Shown here: one piece after another, positions 53,489-62,252 of the stretch
Position numbering within the stretch: position 1 is the first letter of the stretch
Layout: every line of letters starts with the position of its first letter
Origin: a virus
Direction: 5' to 3' (one strand)
Length of the DNA: 64,000 nucleotides
Virus record (IMG/VR): IMGVR_UViG_3300027834_000005
Coordinates: 124,001 to 188,000 of that record
The notes under the pieces: model-generated
Database searches by the model: none
Seen by the model: only the letters and a program-made list of their open reading frames with translations
What the model was told of the DNA's origin: nothing
Position numbers and translations under genes: made by a program

Positions 53489-56400
53489 TTGTCTATTATA
53501 ATTAAGAATGTTTCAGTGTCATTGGTCCCTATCAATGACATTGGTATAACAGTTGGGATAGGACTAACATACGATGTGTCTATAATAGATGCATCGGACG
53601 TTTCTGCTAGTGCGGTGGACGGTGATATTTTTGACGTCGTGAGCGCAGGCGATATCGTAGTAATAGATCCAAGAGATAACATAACTGAATTGGGAGTGGC
53701 CGACAGTCTTGTTGTCCTACGTGCGCATAATGATTCGCACTATGGTATGGCGGCAGGATCAAGAATCATTGACGCCGAAGACGTCGATGATACCGGACTA
53801 GCTAATGGGGATATTTTAAAGTGGGGCGGAACTGATTTCCAAACTGTGGCTAATGACCATGACGATTTAACCAATATTTCTGGTGGTGGTGTTGGAGATT
53901 ACCAACATTTCACTACTGCTGAAAAAACCAATATTAATGCTGTTGCATCTACAACTGGACATACTGGTTGGTTATCTGGTGGTGATGTGTCTATCGGTAC
54001 TAACCCTAATGAGGTTACAGTGTCTGCCGGTACAGGTAGAATCATAAGATATACAGATCCGCTTAATCCTGTCGTGACCGAAGTGTCATGGCCGCAATTA
54101 ACAGACGTGCCAATAACCGACATAGCCACAACGATAACGACTACTTTGGGGATTAACTCACTAGGTCAATTAGTGCAGTTCCCAGATTCTATTTTAGAAA
54201 GACTAGACTATAAAGAATATATTTTAATAGGATTTATATCCCATTTAGATAATACCTCTATCGATCAGTTTTCTAGTAGTCCGTCAATGGTTGCGTATGA
54301 CGGCGTAGCTAATGTTGCTGATTTCATTAGGTCAGCCGGTGCCGTTCTCTTAGAGGGTAATAAGGTCTCTGGCGTAGCAGGAACATTACAATTGGCAAAG
54401 ACTAGTGGTGAGGTTTTCTCTTACGGTACTAATGCCAGTTCAGAGCCAGAAATACCGGACGTTGCGCCAACAATAGCAACACTAGGGAATAATTTCTTCC
54501 TTGGCCATAGAGATCCCAGTACCACTGATACTTATCTGTCAGTAATAACTAACGTTATTGATCCGTTACAGTGGGACGATAATGGCGTTTTGACTGTGGT
54601 TGGGAATAACAGGTGGACAATTATGCCTGTGTATCTAATTTCCGCCATAAACTTTATAGTAGTGGGCTACGGACAAACAACATACGTGAATTTGAGTGAA
54701 GCACTGACTGATTTGAGAAATGGCACTCATGTCTGGGAAGAAAGAGCGCAGTTAAAAAATAGTGCGTTCTTGGGTCATATTGTAGTGAAGAAAGAAGCTA
54801 CCGACTTAACTGATGAGTTAGAAGCGACATTTGTGTTAGCTCCAACACTGAGAGAAGCATTACGTGGATCGTCAGGTTCAGGAAACACTAGTGGTGGCGG
54901 CGGAGTTTCTGCTTGGGGCGATATAACAGGAACGTTATCTGACCAGACTGATTTACAATCTGAATTAGACACATTAACAGCGCACACAGTGGATACTGCT
55001 AATCCACACGACACTACTGTGAATAATTTAGATGACACAGTGATTACGTCTCCAGTATCAGGAGAACATCTAGTTTATAATGGGTCATCGTGGGTAAATG
55101 ACTCGCCGTTAGTTAATCTTCCATTAGTGCAAGTCCGTAGAGAAACATCCATGAATAATTTGGGTACTGGATGGAACGATGTGTATTGGGAAAATACTGA
55201 TTTTGAAAATAATACAGATTACTTAGAACTTAGTGGCGCGGATGCTAGATACGTTCTATTGAAAACTGTTGGGTTCTATTTATTTGAATATAAAACTACT
55301 GGTCTGACGTCCGTTGGCGGAAGGTTAATGTTAGATGGTGGCACATACATAGTGGGGTCTGAAACAGACCCTGTTGGTCTTACATCACAAAGTGGACTGG
55401 ATAGTACGCGAATGGAAGGCATAGCGACTGCGCAAGTAATAGTCGAATGTACTGCACCTAACCAAACGGTTCATTTACAGTTGCGTTCCAATAATGTCCA
55501 GCAAGATGATACTGATAAAATTAGTATGAATGCGGTAGCTTTAATAGGTGTTCAGGGCGTGTCAGGTGCCAACGGACAAGGAGTTCCTTCTGGCGGAATA
55601 GCGGGACAAGTTTTGACAAAGGTTGACGGGACCGATTATAATACGGAATGGGCAATTCATGTGCCTAGTCATAATGAATTTTTTGTGGCTAAGAATGGAA
55701 ACGACACTACTGGTGAAGGAACTAACGATAATCCTTATCTTACTATTAATAAGGCAATAACAGAAATTAACACGCTTAGCCCAAGTGTAACAAATCGCTT
55801 CCAAGTAAACGTATCTCCAGGTATTTTTTCTGAGTCGCCGTTTACTATACCGGCTGGGGTAGATGTGGTATGTAAGACTTCTATAATAGTTGCGGCAGAC
55901 GCAGCTAATGATTTCATAACTCTAGACGGTAGTGGAAATATATATGGTGCCGACGTACAAGGCGTTACTGGAGCAGGAAAATACTGTATAGTTTGTTCAG
56001 GTACAGGAACGTCAACGAGTATTATTCGTGAGTGTACTATTGGGTATCTTTCTACGGGAGCAATAAAAGCATCGAGTACGGTAATAGGGCACTCTGTCAT
56101 AATATCGTTCAGTAATATAATTGCATTTAGTGAAGATGGTGTGTATGTAGATACCAATTCAGATGTTATATATTCTGAAGGACTTATATTTGGCAACGGA
56201 ACAACCGCGAGAGGAGTTGTGACTAACGGCAGTGGGACATGCACAGTTACGTCTTTGATAGTCGAAAGCTGCGGTACTGGGGCATACCATAACTCGACAG
56301 GAACATTAAAGTCAGTCGGGTCAAGTTTTAATCCTTCTAATTTAATACCTGTGACTAGAGTTGGTACGTCCCCGTTAGTGGTGAGATCTACCGACTTAGA

Positions 56401-57646
56401 ATCTGAAAAATTAAACACGTTGACTACCGAAAATATATCTGGTTCTTTTTATGACTTATCTCAAGGGGAACCGAAGTTCAGATTAGTGGATGAGTTGTCA
56501 GTTGGATTACCAGGAAATGGATCTGAATCAGCCTTTGGTGAAGGTGATAGTTTCGTAAATGGAATGTTAGTGTGGTCGTGGGATGGAACAACATTCACGG
56601 ATGTATCAGAAGAAGCATCGAGTACTACAGGCTCCACCTTATCATATCCTAATTTGAATGTTGGTTCAGCACTTTATTTCTCAACGGCTCGCACCGTAGT
56701 AGACACAGGAGACTTCATGAAGTTCTATAATATAAAGATCTCGCAAACTGTTCCTACTGACAACACGGGTGAATTAGTCGCGGAATATTGGAATGGTAGT
56801 ACGTGGGTTGAATTAAATCATATGAGTACCGAAGCGGAATCGAATGGCACGTATAGGGCATTCGCTAAGGAAATATTTCAGGGAACTGGATCAGAACATA
56901 TTAGATTCGACAGTCATATAGATCCTTTGTGGGTAGCAAACGATGCTGTTGGTATGGGCATCTCTACGTATTGGATACGTATCAGAATAGAAACTGCGCT
57001 AACGGGGAACCCTACTTTTGAGAAAATTAAAATAGGAACTAACCGCACGGAAATAAATGCAGATGGGTTTATTGAATACTTTGGTGATGCTAGACCGACT
57101 AGCGCTTTGCCATTTGATACAAGTACGTTTATTGCCGCGAATAATTCACCGGCAAATAATGATGTGTATTTAAGTGACACGCTAGGCGTAGGTAGGGTAG
57201 AAAACGAATTTCAATCGGGAGTAACAGATAGATGTGGTATGGTATTGCCGTTCCCACCGGAAATAGACACCTCTATGCCGATACATGCTAAATTCCATTT
57301 TATATCGGACAGTGCAGACACAGGTACGTTTACTTTTGTTCTGAGGCACGCGAGTTCTAGGCAAGGAGATGGAGTTTATTCAAATACCGCATCAGCGCCA
57401 TCGACTGCACCAGGACAACAAACGATAACAGTTCTGAAAGCTCCGCCAGCTATACACCAGCAATTCTTAGTTGAGTTTGACTTGGACATATCTGATGTAA
57501 TAGCTCGTAACGCAGATGGGTCATCGGATTTATTCTGGCTAACGCTGCAGCGCACAGGCGGAACGGATGCCAATACAGGAAATGCAATAATGGTGCAGTT
57601 AGAAGTAACGTATGTTAGGTGGGCTTCAGGAGGTCACATAGAATGA
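53489..57646 (+). CDS. Long tail fibre with N-module B and a right-handed beta-helix, 1385 aa, TTG start
   Basis: GGAGAGGA stands before a TTG at 53489 and no ATG is available nearby, so a TTG start is likely. Residues 1-92 ('LVPINDIGITVGIGLTYDVS', 'VIDPRDNITELGVADSLVVL', 'HNDSHYGM') match the start of the preceding fibre. After a shaft with 'GQGVPSGGIAGQVLTKVDGT' (about 692-711), residues 730-945 open with 'FFVAKNGNDTTGEGTNDNPY', the hallmark of pectate-lyase-like beta-helices used by phages to bind or cut surface polysaccharide. A further 440 residues include a lectin-like beta sandwich ('NTGELVAEYWNGSTWVELNH'). It is the largest fibre here and a likely host-range determinant. No active-site residues can be assigned by eye. 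Confidence 0.85.
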   Translation: MSIIIKNVSVSLVPINDIGITVGIGLTYDVSIIDASDVSASAVDGDIFDVVSAGDIVVIDPRDNITELGVADSLVVLRAHNDSHYGMAAGSRIIDAEDVDDTGLANGDILKWGGTDFQTVANDHDDLTNISGGGVGDYQHFTTAEKTNINAVASTTGHTGWLSGGDVSIGTNPNEVTVSAGTGRIIRYTDPLNPVVTEVSWPQLTDVPITDIATTITTTLGINSLGQLVQFPDSILERLDYKEYILIGFISHLDNTSIDQFSSSPSMVAYDGVANVADFIRSAGAVLLEGNKVSGVAGTLQLAKTSGEVFSYGTNASSEPEIPDVAPTIATLGNNFFLGHRDPSTTDTYLSVITNVIDPLQWDDNGVLTVVGNNRWTIMPVYLISAINFIVVGYGQTTYVNLSEALTDLRNGTHVWEERAQLKNSAFLGHIVVKKEATDLTDELEATFVLAPTLREALRGSSGSGNTSGGGGVSAWGDITGTLSDQTDLQSELDTLTAHTVDTANPHDTTVNNLDDTVITSPVSGEHLVYNGSSWVNDSPLVNLPLVQVRRETSMNNLGTGWNDVYWENTDFENNTDYLELSGADARYVLLKTVGFYLFEYKTTGLTSVGGRLMLDGGTYIVGSETDPVGLTSQSGLDSTRMEGIATAQVIVECTAPNQTVHLQLRSNNVQQDDTDKISMNAVALIGVQGVSGANGQGVPSGGIAGQVLTKVDGTDYNTEWAIHVPSHNEFFVAKNGNDTTGEGTNDNPYLTINKAITEINTLSPSVTNRFQVNVSPGIFSESPFTIPAGVDVVCKTSIIVAADAANDFITLDGSGNIYGADVQGVTGAGKYCIVCSGTGTSTSIIRECTIGYLSTGAIKASSTVIGHSVIISFSNIIAFSEDGVYVDTNSDVIYSEGLIFGNGTTARGVVTNGSGTCTVTSLIVESCGTGAYHNSTGTLKSVGSSFNPSNLIPVTRVGTSPLVVRSTDLESEKLNTLTTENISGSFYDLSQGEPKFRLVDELSVGLPGNGSESAFGEGDSFVNGMLVWSWDGTTFTDVSEEASSTTGSTLSYPNLNVGSALYFSTARTVVDTGDFMKFYNIKISQTVPTDNTGELVAEYWNGSTWVELNHMSTEAESNGTYRAFAKEIFQGTGSEHIRFDSHIDPLWVANDAVGMGISTYWIRIRIETALTGNPTFEKIKIGTNRTEINADGFIEYFGDARPTSALPFDTSTFIAANNSPANNDVYLSDTLGVGRVENEFQSGVTDRCGMVLPFPPEIDTSMPIHAKFHFISDSADTGTFTFVLRHASSRQGDGVYSNTASAPSTAPGQQTITVLKAPPAIHQQFLVEFDLDISDVIARNADGSSDLFWLTLQRTGGTDANTGNAIMVQLEVTYVRWASGGHIE

Positions 57647-58515
57647 TAAATTATGGAATATACAGTAAGAGTAAGGGGCTGTTCATAAGAACATACGAAT
57701 ATCACCGCATGAAAGAGTTCGGTGATATGTATGCTGATCCAGATCTAGTTCATATACAACTATTAGGGGATTACCCAGAAGCCCATTACTGGGACGGATC
57801 TGCAGTTGCGTATAACGTGGAGTTTGAACCTGAAGTCGTTAAAGAATTCAAAATTTACGACTATCTAACTAACGAGGCTAAAAGGTATCATCGTGGCGGC
57901 ACCTATCTGCCAGTTGATATAGATTATAAGACTGGCTTGAAAGAAAAACTGCATCCAAGATATACCTACATAAAAGGTGAATTACAAAAGACCATATACT
58001 ACGGCACTTATGATGAATCTGAATCATTAGAGGCGGACAGGTTTAAAGATCCGACTGTGAGAGTAGATATTGTATACGAACGTGATGCCATGGGATTTGC
58101 TAGGAAAAGGACAACGGAAAGGTACTGGTATTATAAGGATGGTACTTATGATGTGACCCTTAGAAAGACGACAACTAAATATTACGATAATACGATGACT
58201 ATAGTTGAAGGTAAACGACGTCGTGGTAATATAGTGACTAATATGACAATGCCTATAATGGGTATGATGATGGGCACGGAATTGGGAAAAGAAGGATCGC
58301 CTTTCTCTTCTCAGGAAGATATCATCATAGAAGGTCGTAGATGGCTAGCTTCCCATAAGGCGGACTTCATAGATTTTGTGGATGATTCCAACCCAACAAT
58401 TAGTGCTAGTATATCAACAGACGTTACTGCGTGGTTAGATAATTATATTGATGGTAACGGAACCACTATACGAATGTATATGTTGAACGAATTAAATATT
58501 CAGGACGTACTGTAA
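57643..58515 (+). CDS. Unknown protein closing the fibre operon, 290 aa
   Basis: The ATG at 57643 follows a perfect AGGAGG and overlaps the fibre stop (ATGA). The first 60 residues ('NYGIYSKSKGLFIRTYEYHR') are aromatic-rich; the middle is a Lys/Tyr-rich beta region ('TTERYWYYKDGTYDVTLRKT') followed by a Met/Gly stretch ('NMTMPIMGMMMGTELGKEG', near 210). No family is recognised. Position directly after the longest fibre and strong translation suggest a fibre assembly factor or a cap, by analogy with phages where such genes follow fibres. Confidence 0.75.
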   Translation: MINYGIYSKSKGLFIRTYEYHRMKEFGDMYADPDLVHIQLLGDYPEAHYWDGSAVAYNVEFEPEVVKEFKIYDYLTNEAKRYHRGGTYLPVDIDYKTGLKEKLHPRYTYIKGELQKTIYYGTYDESESLEADRFKDPTVRVDIVYERDAMGFARKRTTERYWYYKDGTYDVTLRKTTTKYYDNTMTIVEGKRRRGNIVTNMTMPIMGMMMGTELGKEGSPFSSQEDIIIEGRRWLASHKADFIDFVDDSNPTISASISTDVTAWLDNYIDGNGTTIRMYMLNELNIQDVL

Positions 58516-58526
58516 TAGTACAGTCC
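58503..58526. terminator. Palindromic hairpin between convergent genes, possible bidirectional terminator
   Basis: GGACGTAC (58503-58510), loop TGTAATA, then GTAC-A-GTCC (58518-58526) with one bulge. It covers the end of the plus-strand fibre operon and abuts the stop of the minus-strand gene. A T-rich stretch follows only some 15 bases later on the plus strand, so the call is tentative. Confidence 0.4.
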
Positions 58527-59132
58527 TTAAATATTTATATTGTCTTTTTTCCATTGACGTACTGTGGAAAAAGTTTCTAAGTGTGCACTATATTCGTGGT
58601 GCAGCTTTGCCAATTCTATAATCCCTATGGATATCTCACTTGTATAATCAAGCCTATCATAATCCGAACATACATGTTCTAGTACTGCCATGTCTTCTCT
58701 TATGGCGCTTAGTAATGAATCGTGTAGTGTGTCATCTTCGAATATACTAATAATCCATTTGTGAAAATTATTATCTGGGTCATACTTAAGAATTGCTTCT
58801 TGGAGTGAAAGGTATAAAGCCTTAACAGGATTCAGTCCTTTTCTATATCGACATAACACAGACGGAAACATAAACTTTGAGTTTCTCGTTTTTAAATTTA
58901 ATAATATGGATTCTTTAATGAATAAGAAATCTTCATTTAATATTGCAGTCTGCTCATTACGAAATTCTTGTAATGTTTGTTCATAAGACTTCCTAGTGGT
59001 AGTGGAGCCATGTACTGATATGAGTGATATGTTCTGTGTTATGTTTTCTGAAATGATTCCTGCACTTTCGAATTTCTTCAAATCGGTCTTAAATATATAT
59101 GTTTCTAAATCTACTACATTAGACATATTCAT
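58527..59132 (-). CDS. Unknown helical protein, 201 aa
   Basis: Begins three bases after the Nudix stop, with a second possible ATG two codons later (59126); neither has a strong ribosome binding site, so coupling is likely. The sequence is helical, charged and without membrane segments; 'VLCRYRKGLNPVKALYLSLQ' (about 92-111) and 'NNFHKWIISIFEDDTLHDSL' stand out. No family recognised. It shares a late-type transcript with the Nudix gene. A role in DNA or nucleotide metabolism is possible from that neighbour alone. Confidence 0.65.
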   Translation of the reverse strand: MNMSNVVDLETYIFKTDLKKFESAGIISENITQNISLISVHGSTTTRKSYEQTLQEFRNEQTAILNEDFLFIKESILLNLKTRNSKFMFPSVLCRYRKGLNPVKALYLSLQEAILKYDPDNNFHKWIISIFEDDTLHDSLLSAIREDMAVLEHVCSDYDRLDYTSEISIGIIELAKLHHEYSAHLETFSTVRQWKKDNINI

Positions 59133-59135
59133 GGC

Positions 59136-59573
59136 CTACTTACTGTGCCTTTCTAAGATAGTGCGAATCTTATCCACGCTTCCTTGATTGCAAAGAGTAA
59201 TATTAGCACCTTGATGCATTGGTTTAGGCCATATTCCCAACTTGGACCAACAGTAACCCACAGCCTCCTTGTTTATGTGAGGTATAAACTCCTCATCAAC
59301 CACACAAATATAACTGTAATATCTGAAATGCCCATCGTCGCTTTCGTAAACGTCAAACGGGTTTATTTTTCCAATATCAGGAGTGTACCCTACTTCTTCG
59401 AGTATCTCTCTGTTAAGGCATTCTATAGGGGTTTCCCCTTCTTCAACCATACCTCCCCATAAACACCACGTGAGTCCGTGAGTTTTATAAGGTGCTCTTA
59501 AGTTAAGCAGTACTCTTTCTGTTTTGGAAGAAACGAAGATTGCACCGCACGCTGTCTTTTTTAATTTGTCCAT
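59136..59573 (-). CDS. Nudix hydrolase, 145 aa
   Basis: A complete Nudix box lies at about 41-63: 'GMVEEGETPIECLNREILEE' followed by VG, matching G-x5-E-x7-R-E-U-x-E-E-x-G-U with all catalytic Glu residues. Flanking beta strands are as in small Nudix folds. Substrate cannot be told; members hydrolyse (d)NTPs, ADP-ribose, nucleotide sugars, dinucleoside polyphosphates or RNA caps, and T4 carries one (nudE). The ATG is six bases from the end of the late promoter core at 59579, so a transcript from there would have essentially no leader and no Shine-Dalgarno. Confidence 0.92.
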   Translation of the reverse strand: MDKLKKTACGAIFVSSKTERVLLNLRAPYKTHGLTWCLWGGMVEEGETPIECLNREILEEVGYTPDIGKINPFDVYESDDGHFRYYSYICVVDEEFIPHINKEAVGYCWSKLGIWPKPMHQGANITLCNQGSVDKIRTILERHSK

Positions 59574-59578
59574 AATAA

Positions 59579-59603
59579 TATTTATCGACTAACAGGTAAT
59601 ACG
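59579..59603 (-). promoter_or_regulatory. Late promoter (CGTAT-N12-GATAAATA) before the Nudix gene
   Basis: GATAAATA on the minus strand at 59586-59579, CGTAT at 59603-59599. The Nudix ATG (59573) falls where transcription would be expected to start. Confidence 0.75.
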
Positions 59604-59622
59604 GTGCTAAAAAGGGTATGAA

Positions 59623-61008
59623 TTAGCTACTTCTTATATCTAGCAGTGACCAATACGTTGGAGTGAATGTTCCGAGTAAGGTATACGCCCACTCTTCGCC
59701 TGTGTATCTGTAGTGGTTACCATCAGAAATAGATTCAACATAAACGTTTGCTGGTGACTCTATCGCACTAAAAACGACATACCAAACCCCATTGGAATAC
59801 TCTATTATGTCATTGTTATACGCAGTTAGTCCGCCCCAGAATTGATTGTCAGGGATGATAATAGCCTCACCGTCTGTCTGTTCTGAAAGGATAGCGTAGC
59901 GGTGCGTCACAGAGGTGTCAGAGACATCTATGCCGTGAGTAGGGTAAGTGCTGCTAGGATCTATAAACTTCGTTATAGGGCTTTGTGGGAGCGTCTGCGG
60001 TAACGAGTCTGGATCTATATTAAAATATAGAACTGCATCATCACTAGGATCAGTTCCTGTTACCGTACCATACACATCTCCGCTCTCATCATCTAAGTCG
60101 TCAGCTAACCTTAACTTTATTCTGGTCTCATTAGGAATAATGTCTCCAACTTTATCTAGCTTAGTCTTCCACGTTACGTCAGGCGACGGCACTCCTTGGG
60201 GAGATAGTAATCTTCCTGAATATCCACTGCCACTCTGTTCTATACCTAAATGTAAATTGTCAGCTGTCACATTAACTTGGGCCACTTCATTAGGGAAAGG
60301 ATTTTCCCAATCAATAGGATCTTCGTCTGTGTCAAATACGCGAGTAATGATGTTCTTGATAATTCTCTGTCTCTTTTCTTTAGCAGCAGGGTTTATCCAG
60401 ATGTTCATGTCGAAATCTAGCGTGGCAATATCATACTGAGTCTCAGCCCCTACCGGAATAGACCTATTACTCCAATTAATATTAGTAAGTTCAACTTCAA
60501 ATACTCTTGACCAATCAACAACATTTTCATTCTGTTGTAGCTGGATACTCGGATTGAATATAGTTAGAAGTTGCTCTAATATTTGTAGCTTAGAATCCGT
60601 ATTAGATGTCATAATATCTAATCTCATCTGAAGAACATAAGGCACCGGCATATAACGTTCTACACTATAGCTATTACCTTGATTGTTTTCATAAGACTGA
60701 GTTAAATTATCAAATTTTTGTTCAGTTACTTGTGCTGTGCTAACCAACATTGTGTCTCGTCTATTCGACGGGTCTAATTTCAAAGACGTAACGTATCCTG
60801 CCATAGTAGGAACAGACATAACTACGTTTTCCGTATTACCATTTAATATTGCCGCAACCTGTCTACTCATGTCCCCATATTTTATAGGAACTCTAGTTTC
60901 TAAACTGAACCCATTCTCATTGGGATCTGATCTGACTTTTACGTCAGAAAAAATCCTAAGAAATTGAGCAATGTATCTTCTTACCTGACTGTCGTAGAAA
61001 TAATCCAT
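59623..61008 (-). CDS. 15: Proximal tail sheath stabilisation protein gp15
   Basis: The N-terminus 'MDYFYDSQVRRYIAQFLRIF' matches T4 gp15 'YFYNSSFRRYATLMGDLF', and 'RVPIKYGDMSRQVAAIL', 'ERYMPVPYVLQMRLDIMTSN' and 'KLQILEQLLTIFNPSIQLQQ' follow in the order of gp15 of marine T4-like phages. gp15 caps the tail and joins it to the neck. It is 461 residues against 272 in T4; the extra 200 C-terminal residues (from about 250) form a beta-rich extension. The ATG overlaps the stop of gp14. Confidence 0.88.
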   Translation of the reverse strand: MDYFYDSQVRRYIAQFLRIFSDVKVRSDPNENGFSLETRVPIKYGDMSRQVAAILNGNTENVVMSVPTMAGYVTSLKLDPSNRRDTMLVSTAQVTEQKFDNLTQSYENNQGNSYSVERYMPVPYVLQMRLDIMTSNTDSKLQILEQLLTIFNPSIQLQQNENVVDWSRVFEVELTNINWSNRSIPVGAETQYDIATLDFDMNIWINPAAKEKRQRIIKNIITRVFDTDEDPIDWENPFPNEVAQVNVTADNLHLGIEQSGSGYSGRLLSPQGVPSPDVTWKTKLDKVGDIIPNETRIKLRLADDLDDESGDVYGTVTGTDPSDDAVLYFNIDPDSLPQTLPQSPITKFIDPSSTYPTHGIDVSDTSVTHRYAILSEQTDGEAIIIPDNQFWGGLTAYNNDIIEYSNGVWYVVFSAIESPANVYVESISDGNHYRYTGEEWAYTLLGTFTPTYWSLLDIRSS

Positions 61009-62243
61009 TATTTTTTACCATCATTTTTTATGATTTCGTCTTCTTTATCTTTATGAAGATTTATCTTTGGTTTCACGACCTTAGATACTGCCTTTTTAGT
61101 TTCTTGAGTAGTACCGTCAGTCATCACATCTGTAGAAGTGTTGTCGATAAAGGTATCAAGTACCTTATTGTACGGAGTCCATACTTTTCTGAAATCTGCT
61201 TCGATCAATCTCCAGATAGCGCCTTCTTTTCTGAATAATCTGCTAGGTTCGAAATCTGTTCTTAAGAAGAAAGACCCGTCACCAATGCTACTGTCAAATT
61301 CATCTCCCATACCAGCCAACTGCATTCCGTTAGGCGGTATTCCATCTCCGGTCCATGGGTATGCGCAGAACTCACCTGTGACTACATCTTCGTTTATCCA
61401 AAGATGAGCAGCGTCGAACTGTTTAGGATCAAACCTCACATCTTTATAAGCTTCATCGATTATACCATCTGTGATTTCTTGATCTATACACGCCGTAGAG
61501 CCAGAACCGCAGGAAACAAAATCTCCAACGCCAGAACCACCGTTACCATCATGCCCTGTGCTTCCGCCAACCGTAGCTTCGTCATCACAGCATACTTCAC
61601 CAACGACATTACCGTCTCCGTCGATGACAGTACCAGGTTTATTAAACATGGCACCTGTACTAGGATCTCCTAGACCATCCATGAATGACCCTTGAGGATT
61701 GTCACCACCAGTAATACCCGCGTACTCAGGGGAAGACAATGTTTGCTTGGCTTTTATTCTCCAAATATGAGACCACCAACCGTTACCGTATCCTTCAGAT
61801 GAGTGAGCACCTTCCATTACAGTATAGAATCTATGAGTCATAGGAGCATCTTGATCTAGAGTGTCTGGGTCTGCCAAGTGAGGTAGTTCAAGTACGTCCC
61901 CCGACATAAGTTTTCTTCCTATTTTATCAAGCATGTCACTGTAATGAAACATTATGAAGATGGTGTCATTGGAAATAAAAATACCGAATTGAGAAAGATC
62001 AAAATCAGAAGACTGAGGCTGATACGTTCCGCGCAATTCGTAAATTTCGTCAGAGTACTTTCTTGATCTGTTTTCTAAAAATAATAAATCATCGATAGTG
62101 GTTTCGTCTCCGCCACTTGCGGGACCAATATATTTATGAACATACACGCCCGTTCCACTATGTAAGAAGTAATTTTTTACAATTCTATCTTGGTAGTAGT
62201 AGTTATTTCCTTTCTGCGGTTTCCATGTGCTTATACGTGGCAT
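61008..62243 (-). CDS. 14: Neck protein gp14
   Basis: Typical gp14 features of marine T4-like phages: 'NYFLHSGTGVYVHKYIGPAS', 'DLLFLENRSRKYSDEIYELR', 'DFDLSQFGIFISNDTIFIMF' and 'KIGRKLMSGDVLELPHLADP', then 'GNGWWSHIWRIKAK'. With gp13 it makes the head-tail neck. Downstream of about residue 195 a glycine-rich loop contains four cysteines ('VCCDDEA', 'SCGSG', 'ACID'), unusual for a cytoplasmically assembled neck protein. AAGGAAA precedes the ATG. The order gp14-gp15 is as in T4. Confidence 0.82.
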   Translation of the reverse strand: MPRISTWKPQKGNNYYYQDRIVKNYFLHSGTGVYVHKYIGPASGGDETTIDDLLFLENRSRKYSDEIYELRGTYQPQSSDFDLSQFGIFISNDTIFIMFHYSDMLDKIGRKLMSGDVLELPHLADPDTLDQDAPMTHRFYTVMEGAHSSEGYGNGWWSHIWRIKAKQTLSSPEYAGITGGDNPQGSFMDGLGDPSTGAMFNKPGTVIDGDGNVVGEVCCDDEATVGGSTGHDGNGGSGVGDFVSCGSGSTACIDQEITDGIIDEAYKDVRFDPKQFDAAHLWINEDVVTGEFCAYPWTGDGIPPNGMQLAGMGDEFDSSIGDGSFFLRTDFEPSRLFRKEGAIWRLIEADFRKVWTPYNKVLDTFIDNTSTDVMTDGTTQETKKAVSKVVKPKINLHKDKEDEIIKNDGKK

Positions 62244-62252
62244 AATATTTCC

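Noticed and set aside
58532-58539. TATAAATA on the minus strand near the end of the 201-residue gene
   Set aside because: Directs transcription into the end of the convergent fibre operon; no gene to serve.
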